The notes beneath the pieces were generated by a model that did not search any database, was not told where the DNA came from, and was given only the letters and a program-made list of their open reading frames with translations. The position numbers were made by a program, and so were the translations under genes. A DNA stretch of 40,859 bases from assembly GCA_937863185.1 (NCBI GenBank), contig CALMEG010000308.1:1-40859 (forward strand), given 5' to 3'. Numbering within the stretch: the first letter of the stretch is position 1; each line of letters opens with the position of its first letter. Positions 1 through 8,059 of this stretch are shown here, piece after piece. The stretch is from an uncultured Paracoccaceae bacterium. Lineage in GTDB: Bacteria > Pseudomonadota > Alphaproteobacteria > Rhodobacterales > Rhodobacteraceae.

Positions 1-1284
1 TCGTGGATCTACATCGGCAGCCAGGGCATCGTGCAGGGCACCTACGAGACCTTCGCCGAGGCCGGACGCCAGCATTATGGTGGCGATCTGACGGGCAAGT
101 GGATCCTGACCGCGGGACTTGGCGGCATGGGCGGCGCGCAGCCGCTTGCGGCGGTGATGGCCGGGGCCTGCTGCCTGGCCGTCGAATGCGACGAGACCCG
201 CGCCGATTTCCGCATCCGCACCCGCTATTGCGACGAGAAGGCCCACAGCCTTGACGAGGCGCTTGAGATGATCGCGCGCTGGACCAAAGCCGGCGAGGCG
301 AAATCGGTGGCGCTGATCGGCAATGCCGCCGAGGTCTTCCCCGAACTGGTGCGCCGCATGAAGGCGGGCGGCCCGCGCCCCGATATCGTCACCGACCAGA
401 CCAGCGCGCATGATCCCGTCCATGGCTATCTGCCGCTTGGCTGGAGCGTGGCCGAATGGCGCGCCCGGCAGGAAAGCGATCCCAAGGCCGTGGAAGCGGC
501 CGCGCGCGCCAGCATGAAGACCCATGTGGCCGCGATGGTGGATTTCTGGAACGCGGGTGTGCCGACGCTCGATTACGGCAACAATATTCGGCAGGTCGCG
601 CAGGAAGAGGGGCTGGAGAACGCCTTCGCCTTCCCCGGTTTCGTGCCCGCCTATATCCGCCCGCTGTTCTGCCGCGGCATCGGGCCGTTCCGCTGGGCCG
701 CGCTGTCGGGCGACCCCGAGGATATCTACAAGACCGACCAGCGCATGAAAGAGCTGTTCCCCGAGAACACGCATCTGCACAACTGGCTGGACATGGCGCG
801 CGCGCGGATCGCGTTTCAGGGCCTGCCCGCGCGGATCATGTGGATCGGCCTTGGCGACCGGCACCGCGCGGGCCTTGCCATCAACGAGATGGTGCGCAAC
901 GGCGAGCTGAAGGCGCCGGTGGTGATCGGCCGCGATCATCTGGATTCGGGCTCGGTCGCCTCGCCCAACCGCGAGACCGAGGCGATGAAGGATGGCTCGG
1001 ATGCGGTCAGTGACTGGCCCTTGCTCAATGCGCTTCTGAATTGTGCATCGGGCGCGACCTGGGTCAGCCTGCATCATGGCGGCGGCGTGGGAATGGGTTT
1101 CTCGCAGCATTCGGGCATGGTCATCTGCTGTGACGGCACCGAAGAGGCCGACCGCCGGATCGGGCGCGTGCTGTGGAACGATCCGGCCACGGGTGTCATG
1201 CGCCACGCGGATGCGGGCTATGACATCGCGCTGGATTGTGCCCGCGAACATGGGCTGAACCTGCCCGGCATCCTCAAGGGGTGA
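1..1284 (+). CDS. hutU: Urocanate hydratase (urocanase), 5'-truncated by the window edge
   Basis: The enzyme converts urocanate to imidazolone propionate with a tightly bound NAD+, the second step of histidine degradation in the cytoplasm. The reading frame is open from base 1 and gives 427 residues, so roughly the first quarter of the usual 550-560 residue protein lies upstream. Near the start is the family stretch [18 protein letters not shown], followed by the NAD-binding glycine loop [10 protein letters not shown]. Towards the C-terminus are [17 protein letters not shown] and the active-site cysteine region [13 protein letters not shown]. The protein ends [10 protein letters not shown], a normal family ending. 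A TRAP binding-protein gene follows on the same strand after 43 bases, so the transporter may be co-transcribed with histidine catabolism; that link is inferred from spacing only. Confidence 0.97.
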   Translation, partial: SWIYIGSQGIVQGTYETFAEAGRQHYGGDLTGKWILTAGLGGMGGAQPLAAVMAGACCLAVECDETRADFRIRTRYCDEKAHSLDEALEMIARWTKAGEAKSVALIGNAAEVFPELVRRMKAGGPRPDIVTDQTSAHDPVHGYLPLGWSVAEWRARQESDPKAVEAAARASMKTHVAAMVDFWNAGVPTLDYGNNIRQVAQEEGLENAFAFPGFVPAYIRPLFCRGIGPFRWAALSGDPEDIYKTDQRMKELFPENTHLHNWLDMARARIAFQGLPARIMWIGLGDRHRAGLAINEMVRNGELKAPVVIGRDHLDSGSVASPNRETEAMKDGSDAVSDWPLLNALLNCASGATWVSLHHGGGVGMGFSQHSGMVICCDGTEEADRRIGRVLWNDPATGVMRHADAGYDIALDCAREHGLNLPGILKG

Positions 1285-1327
1285 CGGGCGATACAACCGG
1301 GAAACCGGCAACATGGAGGTAGTAAGA

Positions 1328-2425
1328 ATGAAAAGACGTGAATTCCTGACCAAGGCCGGCCTCGGCGCCGGGGTGGGCGTTGCCGCATCCGCGCTTGCGG
1401 CCCCGGCAATCGCGCAGGGCAAACGGCAGTGGCGCATGGTGTCGGCCTGGCCGAAGAACCTGCCCGGCCCCGGCGTGGCCGCGCAGATGCTGGCTGATCG
1501 CATCACGGCGCTTTCCGGCGGCCGGATCGAGGTGCAGCTTTTCGCGGCGGGAGAGATCGTTCCCGGCCCCGGCGTGTTCGACGCGGTGGCCGAAGGCACG
1601 GCCGAGCTTTACCACGCCGTTCCGGCCTATTGGGGATCGAAGTCGAAAGGCATCCTGCTGTTCGGCAGCCAGCCTTTCGGCCTGACGGCGATGGAACAGC
1701 ATGGCTGGATGCTTCAGGGCGGCGGTCAGGCGCTTTATGACGAGATGTATGGCCGCTTTGGCCTCAAGCCCTTCCTGTGCGGCAACTCGGGTCCGCAATG
1801 GGCCGGCTGGTTCCGCAACGAGATCAACAGCCTCGATGACCTCAAGGGCCTGAAATACCGCACCACGGGTCTTAATTCCGAGGTCTGCACCAAGATCGGC
1901 ATGGCGGTCGAGGCGATGTCCGGCCCGGCGATGTTCCAGGCGCTGCAATCGGGCGCGCTGGATGCGGGCGAATTCATCGGCCCGTGGTCGGATTCCGCGC
2001 TTGGCCTCCAGCAGGTGGCGAAGAACTACTACTGGCCGGGCGTGGGAGAGCCGTCCTCGGCCGAGGAATGCGCGATCAACCTTGCCGCCTATGACGAGCT
2101 GGAAGACGACCTGAAGGCCGCCGTCAGTTTTGCCTGCGAAAGCCTCTACAACCCGGTCCTGACCGAATACAACACCAAGCATGCGCTCGCGCTGCGCGAA
2201 CTGGTGGCCGATCACGGCGTGCAGGTCCGCAAACTGCCCGAGGATGTCATGATCGCAATGGGCAACGCCATGGGCGAGGTTCTGGCCGAACTGCGCGCAA
2301 GCGACGACGAGCTGGTGCGCCGCATCGTCGAAAGCTTCCTCGACTATCGCAACCTGATGGCGGAATACATGCCCTATGCCGATAGCGGCCAGATGATCGC
2401 GCGCGGGCTGGACTACAACTACTAA
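1328..2425 (+). CDS. TRAP transporter substrate-binding protein, Tat-exported, TakP/FcbT1-like
   Basis: This is the periplasmic solute-binding component (DctP type) of a Na+-driven TRAP importer, 365 residues. It starts with a twin-arginine leader (MKRREFLTKAG, arginines 3 and 4) and an Ala-rich segment ending APAIA, with likely cleavage after residue 29. The mature part begins WRMVSAWPKNLPGPG. It also has WGSKSKGILLFGSQPFGL and GLKYRTTGLNSEVCTKIG, resembling the 2-oxo acid/mannitol/chloroaromatic group (TakP, FcbT1). I chose the ATG at 1328 because GGAGGT at 1315-1320 sits seven bases upstream; an in-frame ATG at 1313 overlaps that site and would spoil the Tat leader. The substrate is unknown. 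A keto acid or a histidine-derived compound is possible given hutU upstream. Confidence 0.92.
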   Translation: MKRREFLTKAGLGAGVGVAASALAAPAIAQGKRQWRMVSAWPKNLPGPGVAAQMLADRITALSGGRIEVQLFAAGEIVPGPGVFDAVAEGTAELYHAVPAYWGSKSKGILLFGSQPFGLTAMEQHGWMLQGGGQALYDEMYGRFGLKPFLCGNSGPQWAGWFRNEINSLDDLKGLKYRTTGLNSEVCTKIGMAVEAMSGPAMFQALQSGALDAGEFIGPWSDSALGLQQVAKNYYWPGVGEPSSAEECAINLAAYDELEDDLKAAVSFACESLYNPVLTEYNTKHALALRELVADHGVQVRKLPEDVMIAMGNAMGEVLAELRASDDELVRRIVESFLDYRNLMAEYMPYADSGQMIARGLDYNY

Positions 2426-2434
2426 GGAAAAGCG

Positions 2435-2456
2435 GGCCGGGGGTAAGACCCCGGCC
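2435..2456 (+). terminator. Hairpin between TRAP binding protein and permease (attenuator candidate)
   Basis: GGCCGGGG (2435-2442) and CCCCGGCC (2449-2456) form a perfect 8-bp stem with the loop GTAAGA. It begins nine bases after the binding-protein stop codon. No T-run follows, so it may be a partial terminator or an mRNA-stabilising 3' structure for the upstream gene. Equivalent hairpins follow the other two TRAP binding-protein genes in the window. Confidence 0.6.
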
Positions 2457-2478
2457 ACATCTTGCGCAGGGGGTGGTG

Positions 2479-2982
2479 ATGGAGCGGGCGGCGGATGCCT
2501 TGGACTGGGTGAACCGGAGCGTGGGCCTGGGCGTGCGCTGGCTGGCGCTGGCGATGGTCTTGTTGCAATTCTCGATTGTGATCCTGCGCTATGTCTTCGG
2601 ATACAGCTCGATCTTCCTCAACGAGGGCGTGCTTTATCTTCATGCGACGATCTTCATGCTGGGGGCGGGCTATACGCTTCTGGTCGAAGGGCATGTGCGG
2701 GTGGATATCTTCTATGCCCGCCTCGGGGTGCGGGGGAAGGCACTGGTCGATGTCTTCGGCCATCTGGTGCTGCTGTTGCCCGGTGTCCTGATCCTGCTGA
2801 TCTATTCCTGGCCCACCGTGCGCCGCGCATGGGAGATCCATGAGGGCGCGATTTCCGTTGGCGGGATTCCGGCCTCGTTCCTTCTGAAATCGCTGATCCC
2901 GGCCTTTTGCGTGCTGCTTCTGGTGCAGGGGCTGGCGGTATTCCTGCGCGATCTTCTGCGCCTGAAGGGGGATCGGGCATGA
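2479..2982 (+). CDS. TRAP transporter small permease subunit (DctQ family)
   Basis: This is the small membrane subunit of the first TRAP transporter, 167 residues with four predicted membrane segments (about residues 18-38, 50-70, 92-112 and 132-154). It has the family segment EGHVRVDIFYARLG between the second and third helices. The ATG at 2479 is preferred over the in-frame GTG codons at 2473 and 2476 because a G-rich ribosome site (AGGGGG, 2468-2472) lies a few bases upstream. Its stop codon overlaps the start of the large permease gene (ATGA), which indicates translational coupling. It holds the large subunit and the binding protein in one complex in the inner membrane. Confidence 0.9.
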   Translation: MERAADALDWVNRSVGLGVRWLALAMVLLQFSIVILRYVFGYSSIFLNEGVLYLHATIFMLGAGYTLLVEGHVRVDIFYARLGVRGKALVDVFGHLVLLLPGVLILLIYSWPTVRRAWEIHEGAISVGGIPASFLLKSLIPAFCVLLLVQGLAVFLRDLLRLKGDRA

Positions 2983-4529
2983 TGCTTCCCTTGGATCTGA
3001 TGATGTTCGGCGCGCTGATCGCCGTGATCCTGATGGGCTATCCGGTGGCCTTTTCCATCGCCGGCGTCGCCACGGGCTTTGCCCTTCTGGGATCGGCCCT
3101 TGGCGCGTTCAACCTTGGCCTGATGGGAGCCCTGGCGCAGCGCTTCTTCGGGGTGATGACCAACCCAGTGCTGACCGCCATTCCGCTTTTCGTCCTGATG
3201 GGCGTGATCCTTGAGAAATCCCGCATCGCCGAGGATCTGCTGGAGACGATGGGCCGGCTTTTCGGGTCGATGCGCGGCGGGCTGGGCGTGTCGGTGATGC
3301 TGGTGGGGGCGCTTCTGGCGGCCTCGACGGGGATCGTGGGGGCCACCGTGGTGGCGATGGGCATGATCGCGCTGCCCGCGATGCTGCGCAACGGCTACAA
3401 CCCTGCGTTGGCCTCGGGCATGGTCTGCACCTCGGGGACGCTGGGGCAGATCATCCCGCCCTCGACACTTCTCATCATCATGGCTGACGTGATGTCCTCG
3501 GCGTTCCAGCAGGCGCAATACAAGCAGGGCAAGTTCTCGATCGAGACGGTTTCGGTGGGGCAGATCTTCGCCGCAGCCATCGTTCCGGGGCTTTTGCTCG
3601 TGTCGCTCTACATCCTCTATATCCTGATCCGCGCCTGGCTGCGCCCGCAGGATGCCCCCGCCATGCGCGAGGCGGTCGAGCGGCCGACGCGCGCCGCCAT
3701 CGCCGGGGCGATCCTGCCGCCGATCGTCCTGATCATCGCGGTTCTGGGCGCGATCCTTGGCGGTATCGCCAGCCCGAACGAGGCCGCGGCCGTGGGCGCG
3801 GTGGGGGCTGCGCTGATGGCCGGGCGCAGGATGGGCCTGCCGCTTTGGGTTTATCTGGGGGGCGTCGCGGCGCTTCTGGTGCTGGCGCTGATGGCGGGCA
3901 TGTTTCCGGTGCGGCTTCAGCGGTCGGATGCGGGCGCGCGCGAAATGGCGCTTGCGGCGCTTTACGCCGTGCTGGCGCTGGCCGGAATGGGGGCGGTGCT
4001 GGCCGCGATCTGGCGCATCGCGCGCGCGGGCGTGCTTGGCGCGGCCGTCACCTCGACCCTGACCGTCACCTCGATGATCTTCGCCACGATCCTGATGGCC
4101 AGCTTCTTCTCGCTCGTCTTCGTGGGGCTGGGGGGCGAACATCGCGTGGCGCAGATCCTGGAATCGCTTCCCGGCGGGGCGACGGGGGCGCTGGTCTTCG
4201 CCATGGCCTTCATCTTCGTGCTGGGCTTCTTCCTGGATTTCGTCGAGATCGCGGTGATCCTTCTGCCGCTTGTGGTGCCGCCGCTGATCCTGATGGGGCA
4301 TGATCCGATCTCGCTGTCGGTGCTGATCGCGGTGAACCTTCAGACCTCGTTCCTGACGCCGCCTTTCGGGTTCTCGCTGTTCTACCTGCGCGGCGCGGCC
4401 CCGCCCGAGATCACGACGGGCCAGATCTATCGTGGCGTGGTGCCCTTCATCGGGTTGCAGATCCTGGGCGTGGCGATCATCTGGCTGTTGCCGCCGCTGG
4501 CCACCTGGTTGCCGCGCGCTGTTTTTTGA
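2979..4529 (+). CDS. TRAP transporter large permease subunit (DctM family), long form
   Basis: This is the transport channel subunit of the first TRAP system, 516 residues, against 433 and 436 for the two other large permeases in this window. The N-terminal half has the standard helices with ASTGIVGATVVAMGMIALPAML and GTLGQIIPPSTLLIIM. The extra length lies in the middle, where two or more additional membrane segments (about residues 285-350) follow ASPNEAAAVGAVGAALMAG. The C-terminal half has FLDFVEIAVILLPLVVPPL and QTSFLTPPFGFSLFYLRG. The long form matches the mannitol/chloroaromatic (FcbT3-like) branch, consistent with its TakP/FcbT1-like binding protein. The start overlaps dctQ by four bases. 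An ATG at 2982 is equally possible. Confidence 0.92.
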   Translation: MMLPLDLMMFGALIAVILMGYPVAFSIAGVATGFALLGSALGAFNLGLMGALAQRFFGVMTNPVLTAIPLFVLMGVILEKSRIAEDLLETMGRLFGSMRGGLGVSVMLVGALLAASTGIVGATVVAMGMIALPAMLRNGYNPALASGMVCTSGTLGQIIPPSTLLIIMADVMSSAFQQAQYKQGKFSIETVSVGQIFAAAIVPGLLLVSLYILYILIRAWLRPQDAPAMREAVERPTRAAIAGAILPPIVLIIAVLGAILGGIASPNEAAAVGAVGAALMAGRRMGLPLWVYLGGVAALLVLALMAGMFPVRLQRSDAGAREMALAALYAVLALAGMGAVLAAIWRIARAGVLGAAVTSTLTVTSMIFATILMASFFSLVFVGLGGEHRVAQILESLPGGATGALVFAMAFIFVLGFFLDFVEIAVILLPLVVPPLILMGHDPISLSVLIAVNLQTSFLTPPFGFSLFYLRGAAPPEITTGQIYRGVVPFIGLQILGVAIIWLLPPLATWLPRAVF

Positions 4530-4550
4530 GGGGCACGGCAGCCGGGCGGA

Positions 4551-5579
4551 TCAGCGCGGGTCTTCCTCAAGATCGTGCCCGGCGGTGACGCCGCTGATGA
4601 GCTGATAGCCCAGCAGATCCGCAATCGCCGCGGGATCGCGCAGAAGGGGGGCGATGCGGCGGCGCAGTGCGCCGGGCTGCGCCAGTTGCGCGGCTGCGAT
4701 GCGGTCGGCCTCATCAAGAAAAATCCGCTGGAAGCGCAGCGTTGCGCCCAGGGGGGCCTGCGCCACGATCGGCAGGTCCGCCGCGATCACCGTCCCGATC
4801 CGGGGATAGCCCCCGATCGTCTGGCATTCGCACAAAAGGACGTAGGGCAGCCCGTCGCCCGTCATCTGCAGATCACCCTCCAGGATGAAATCGGAGGACA
4901 GGCCCTGTGTCATCGTGGCCGCGAAGGGCGGGGTGTCAGCCTCCAGCCGCACGCCCTGACGGTTGGCCGTGGCCGAGCGGGTGAACACGGTCGCCTGAAA
5001 ACGGTCCAGCGTGTCGGGGGAAAAGAGCGCGGTCTGCGGCCCGTCGATGAAACGCGGGGTGCCGCCGGGGAGGCGGGGTGGGGGGGGCGGGCCCGGCGGG
5101 GGCGTGCGGGGGGGGGGGCCGGGGGCGGGGGGAGGGGGGCCCCCCGCCGTCAGCGGCGCGCCGATCCCGGCGGCCAGATGTGCGGCGCGGCTGCCCAGAA
5201 CCGGCGCCGTGGCGATGCCGCCCGCGCAGGTCAGATAGCCGTAGCTGCCGCTTTCCGCCGGACCGATGGTCAGGTGCTGGCCCGGCTCCAGCAGGTGGCT
5301 GGCCGACCAGCGGATCTCTTGCGTGCCGATGCGCGCGCGCATGGGCGCGCCGGTCAGCGCGATGCGGGTGGGGGCATCCACCTCGAAGACGCCGCCCGTG
5401 CCGGCCATCTCGATTGCGGCGACGGGCGCGCGAAGGCCCAGAAGTGCCGCGGCTTCGTGCAGCGCCACGGGATCGGCGGCCCCGCCGCGCGACAGGCCCA
5501 TATGCGACAGACCCGGCCGGCCGCCATCCTGAACGGTCAGGCCGGGGCCGGCCTTGCGGATGAACAGCGTCGCGGTCAC
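4551..5579 (-). CDS. pxpC: 5-oxoprolinase subunit C-like, biotin-dependent carboxyltransferase family (PxpC/KipA)
   Basis: This 342-residue protein resembles PxpC, which with PxpA and PxpB cleaves 5-oxoproline (pyroglutamate) to glutamate using ATP. It begins VTATLFIRKAGPGLTVQDGGRPG at a GTG that overlaps the pxpB stop codon (GTGA), so the pair is translationally coupled. Other family stretches are GLSRGGAADPVA, AESGSYGYLTCAGGI, GLSSDFILEGDLQMTGDGLPYVLLCECQTIGGYPRIG and DLLGYQLISG. Residues about 140-172 are an abnormal Pro/Gly-rich run encoded by poly-C on this strand (see the entry at 5071-5155). No pxpA gene is present next to it. The gene converges on the first TRAP operon with only a 21-base gap. 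Confidence 0.88.
   Translation of the reverse strand: MTATLFIRKAGPGLTVQDGGRPGLSHMGLSRGGAADPVALHEAAALLGLRAPVAAIEMAGTGGVFEVDAPTRIALTGAPMRARIGTQEIRWSASHLLEPGQHLTIGPAESGSYGYLTCAGGIATAPVLGSRAAHLAAGIGAPLTAGGPPPPAPGPPPRTPPPGPPPPPRLPGGTPRFIDGPQTALFSPDTLDRFQATVFTRSATANRQGVRLEADTPPFAATMTQGLSSDFILEGDLQMTGDGLPYVLLCECQTIGGYPRIGTVIAADLPIVAQAPLGATLRFQRIFLDEADRIAAAQLAQPGALRRRIAPLLRDPAAIADLLGYQLISGVTAGHDLEEDPR
5071..5155. repeat. Low-complexity poly-G tract inside pxpC
   Basis: About 85 bases are almost entirely G and C. On the + strand they include an eleven-G run (5108-5118), an eight-G run (5080-5087) and several runs of five or six. They encode a Pro/Gly/Arg-rich stretch in PxpC where related proteins normally have an ordinary mixed sequence around an 'AGDxLPLG'-type motif. 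The frame is preserved on both sides. The tract could be a sequencing or assembly artefact typical of G-rich templates, or a real G-quadruplex-prone expansion. Confidence 0.85.
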
Positions 5580-6349
5580 GGGCGGATCTCGCACCGGGCG
5601 CCGCCCGCCGGATCGCCCGCGGCAAGAAGCGCGTCCAGCGCCTCGGCCGGGACCGGCACAAGGCGGAATTCGTCGCCCGTGCGCAGCGGCACGGGGGGCT
5701 CGCTTTCGGGGCGGAAGGGGCGAAAGGCGGTGCGCGCGACCTGGCGCCAGCCGGTGGGCGAGGCGTTGGAGAAGAGCACGAGCTGGCGCACCGCAAGCGC
5801 GATGGCCCCTTGTGGCACGCGCGGGTTCAGGCGCGACATGCGCGGCATGTCGAACGCCTCTGGCAGAAGGCCAAGATAGGGCTGCCCGGGCGCAAAGCCG
5901 ATCGCCAGGACGCGCAGATGGGTGGCGGTGATCTGGTTGATGGCCGTGTCTGGCGATAGCCCGGCCAGGCGGGCGCATTCCTCAAGATCGGGGCCGTGCC
6001 TGCCGCCGAAGGCCGCGGGAACATGCCAGATCCGTCCGGCGGGTTTCGGAACCGCCTGCCTCCAGTCACGGCCCTCCAGCAAGGTCTCGATCTGTTGGTG
6101 AACCGCCGCGCGGCCGGTCCTGGCGGGGTCGAAGCGAAACAGAACCGAAACCAGGCTTGGCACGATCCGGACCACACCCTCGGGCGGGGTCTCGCGGGCA
6201 AGATCGTGAAGCGCCTGCGCCGCGGCTGACGCCCAGGGCTCTGCCGTCAGGGCGAATCGCACAAGCAGGCCGTCCTGCCCAAGCGGCAGGATCTGTGCCG
6301 CGTTCTGTGTCGCGCCTTCGTCTTCGATTTTGGACGTATCGCCAGACAT
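5576..6349 (-). CDS. pxpB: 5-oxoprolinase subunit B-like (PxpB/KipI, allophanate hydrolase subunit 1 family)
   Basis: A 257-residue cytoplasmic protein of the PxpB/KipI family, the ATP-using partner of PxpC. Recognisable segments are the N-terminal PLGQDGLLVRFA, RIVPSLVSVLFRFDP, HVPAAFGGRHGPDLEECARLAGLS, the family hallmark ATHLRVLAIGFAPGQPYLGLLPE, and SNASPTGWRQVARTAFRPF. It overlaps pxpC by four bases. Upstream it is divergent from the second TRAP operon across a 136-base promoter region, which suggests shared control of the two units. The absence of pxpA leaves it open whether the pair still acts on 5-oxoproline or on another cyclic amide. Confidence 0.9.
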   Translation of the reverse strand: MSGDTSKIEDEGATQNAAQILPLGQDGLLVRFALTAEPWASAAAQALHDLARETPPEGVVRIVPSLVSVLFRFDPARTGRAAVHQQIETLLEGRDWRQAVPKPAGRIWHVPAAFGGRHGPDLEECARLAGLSPDTAINQITATHLRVLAIGFAPGQPYLGLLPEAFDMPRMSRLNPRVPQGAIALAVRQLVLFSNASPTGWRQVARTAFRPFRPESEPPVPLRTGDEFRLVPVPAEALDALLAAGDPAGGARCEIRP

Positions 6350-6397
6350 TTGCCGTGATCCCCGCTGGGCAGCGTTATGGTGCGGTGAAAGTTCTTG

Positions 6398-6431
6398 TTG
6401 ACTTAAATCTCAAAATACTGACAATTTGTCA
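6398..6431 (+). promoter_or_regulatory. Putative promoter of the second TRAP operon with overlapping palindromic operator
   Basis: TTGACT (6398-6403) and GACAAT (6420-6425), 16 bases apart, fit a housekeeping promoter for the TRAP genes. The second hexamer lies inside the odd palindrome TGACAATTTGTCA (6419-6431), whose arms TGACAA/TTGTCA match perfectly around one central base. The opposite strand of the palindrome also gives a consensus TTGACA (6427-6432) that could serve pxpB. A repressor bound here would block both directions. The binding protein is not identifiable from this window. Confidence 0.45.
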
Positions 6432-6485
6432 ACGTTATGACAGCGAGGTGAGAGAAACTTCACCCGATCCAACAGGAGAGAGATG

Positions 6486-7451
6486 ATGAACAGACTTGCG
6501 CTTGCCGTTGCGGCCGCGATGGGCATCGGGGCTGCGGCACATGCCGAAACCTGGGACATGCCCACCCCCTATGGGGATGGAACCTTCCACACCGTGAACA
6601 TCCGCGAATTCGCGGCGGATGTGGCGGCGGCCACCGAAAACGGGCTTGAGATCGAGGTGCATTCCGCAGGCTCCCTTTTTCCGCATGGCGAGATCAAGAA
6701 CGCCGTGCGCTCGGGTCAGGTTCCGGCGGGCGAGTTCTTCCTGTCCACCCTTGCCAACGAAGACCTTGCCTTCGGCATGGACAGCCAGCCCTTCCTGGCG
6801 ACCAGCTATGCGGATGCCGAGGCGCTTTGGGCCGCGCAGAAACCCGTGGTCGAGGAGCTTCTTGCCGCGCAGGGCCTGATGCCGCTGTTCTCGGTCGCGT
6901 GGCCCGCGCAGGGGCTTTATACCAATGGCGAGATCAGGACGGTCGACGATCTGGCCGGGCTGCGGTTCCGCGCCTACAACCCCGCGCTTGAACAGTTCGC
7001 CGCACTTGCCAAGGCCGCGCCGGTGCAGGTTGAGGCCGCCGACATTCCGCAGGCCTTCACCACCGGGCAGGTCGAGGCGATGATCACCTCGCCCTCAACC
7101 GGGGCCGATTCCAAGGCATGGGACTTCGTGAATACCTACACGCAGATCGACGCCTGGGTGCCCAAGAACATCGTGGTGGTGAACCGCCGCGCCTTCGATC
7201 GTCTGGACGAAAGCGTGCAGACGGCCATCCTTGAGGCGGCCGCAAGCGCCGAAGCGCGCGGCTGGGAAATGTCGAAGGCCGAGGCCGCGGCCAAGACTGC
7301 CGAGATGGCCGCCAACGGCATGACCATCGCGGCCCCCAGCCCCGAGCTTGTGGCCGGTCTGCAAGCCATCGGCGAAGAGATGCTGGCCCAATGGAAGAAC
7401 GACGCAAGCCCCGAGGCGCTGAAGATCCTCGAGGCCTATCAGGCTCGCTAA
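6486..7451 (+). CDS. TRAP transporter substrate-binding protein (DctP family), second system
   Basis: A 321-residue periplasmic binding protein with a Sec signal peptide (MNRLALAVAAAMGIGAAAHA, cleavage before ETWDM). The mature protein has the DctP fold signatures GSLFPHGEIKNAVRSGQV, the ligand-arginine strand DLAGLRFRAYN, and PQAFTTGQVEAMITSPSTG. The ATG at 6486 is chosen because AGGAG at 6474-6478 is seven bases upstream; the preceding ATG at 6483 is only four bases away but possible. The gene is divergent from pxpBC and heads its own TRAP operon, with the permease genes 79 bases downstream behind a hairpin. Its substrate is unknown. The pxpBC linkage suggests pyroglutamate or a related organic acid, as inference only. 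Confidence 0.92.
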   Translation: MNRLALAVAAAMGIGAAAHAETWDMPTPYGDGTFHTVNIREFAADVAAATENGLEIEVHSAGSLFPHGEIKNAVRSGQVPAGEFFLSTLANEDLAFGMDSQPFLATSYADAEALWAAQKPVVEELLAAQGLMPLFSVAWPAQGLYTNGEIRTVDDLAGLRFRAYNPALEQFAALAKAAPVQVEAADIPQAFTTGQVEAMITSPSTGADSKAWDFVNTYTQIDAWVPKNIVVVNRRAFDRLDESVQTAILEAAASAEARGWEMSKAEAAAKTAEMAANGMTIAAPSPELVAGLQAIGEEMLAQWKNDASPEALKILEAYQAR

Positions 7452-7460
7452 GCCGGCTTC

Positions 7461-7483
7461 GGCCCGTCCGCTTCGGGCGGGCC
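7461..7483 (+). terminator. Hairpin between second TRAP binding protein and permease genes
   Basis: GGCCCGTCCG (7461-7470) pairs with CGGGCGGGCC (7474-7483), ten base pairs including one G-T wobble, with a three-base loop. It is followed by the T-rich GTTCTTC, so it resembles a weak intrinsic terminator. It lies nine bases after the binding-protein stop and about 50 bases before the dctQ start. Confidence 0.65.
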
Positions 7484-7530
7484 GTTCTTCATCCGCCCCT
7501 TGCGCGACCACGCGAACAGAGAGATCCGCC

Positions 7531-8055
7531 ATGCGCCGCCTGCTCGATCTTGTCTACATGCTTTCGGGGGCGCTTGCTGCCCTGTCCATCCTTGCGATCT
7601 GCCTGCTGGTCAGTGCGCAGGTCGCGCTGAATATCCTGGCCCGGCTGGGCGGGCCGTCGCTGTCCTGGACGATCCCGTCCTATGCCGATTTCGCGGGCTA
7701 CCTTCTTGCCGCGGCCAGCTTTCTTGCGCTTGCGCCCACGTTCCGGCACGGCACGCATATCCGCGTGAACCTTGTGGTTTCGCGTCTGGGTGCGGGGCAA
7801 GGCTGGATGCTGGAGCTGTTTGCGCTTTGTGTCGCGGGGGCGGCCATGGCCTATGCGACGTGGTATGCGGGCGCGCTGATGCTGGAAAGCCTGCATTACG
7901 GCGACAAATCCACCGGCATGATCGCGGTTCCGATCTGGATCCCGCAGGTGGTGATGGTGGCGGGCCTTGCACTGCTGAGCGTTGCGATCTTCGACCGGCT
8001 GGTCGAAAGCCTGCGCGCGCACCGGCCGGTGCTGAGCGATGACGTGACGGAGTAG
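7531..8055 (+). CDS. TRAP transporter small permease subunit (DctQ family), second system
   Basis: A 174-residue inner-membrane protein with four predicted helices (about residues 10-32, 50-70, 88-112 and 132-152). The family-type segment TFRHGTHIRVNLVVSRLG sits between helices two and three, and IPIWIPQ-like sequence (AVPIWIPQVVMV) before helix four. A weak AGAGAG ribosome site precedes the ATG. The large permease starts five bases after its stop codon, so the pair is one translational unit. It is the accessory subunit that pairs with DctM for Na+-coupled import. Confidence 0.9.
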   Translation: MRRLLDLVYMLSGALAALSILAICLLVSAQVALNILARLGGPSLSWTIPSYADFAGYLLAAASFLALAPTFRHGTHIRVNLVVSRLGAGQGWMLELFALCVAGAAMAYATWYAGALMLESLHYGDKSTGMIAVPIWIPQVVMVAGLALLSVAIFDRLVESLRAHRPVLSDDVTE

Positions 8056-8059
8056 AGCC

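Noticed and set aside
2802..4301. Very long antisense reading frames opposite dctM and other permeases (several hundred codons)
   Set aside because: They are rich in Arg, His, Gln and Pro with no recognisable family, and mirror a conserved gene. High GC content makes long antisense frames common.
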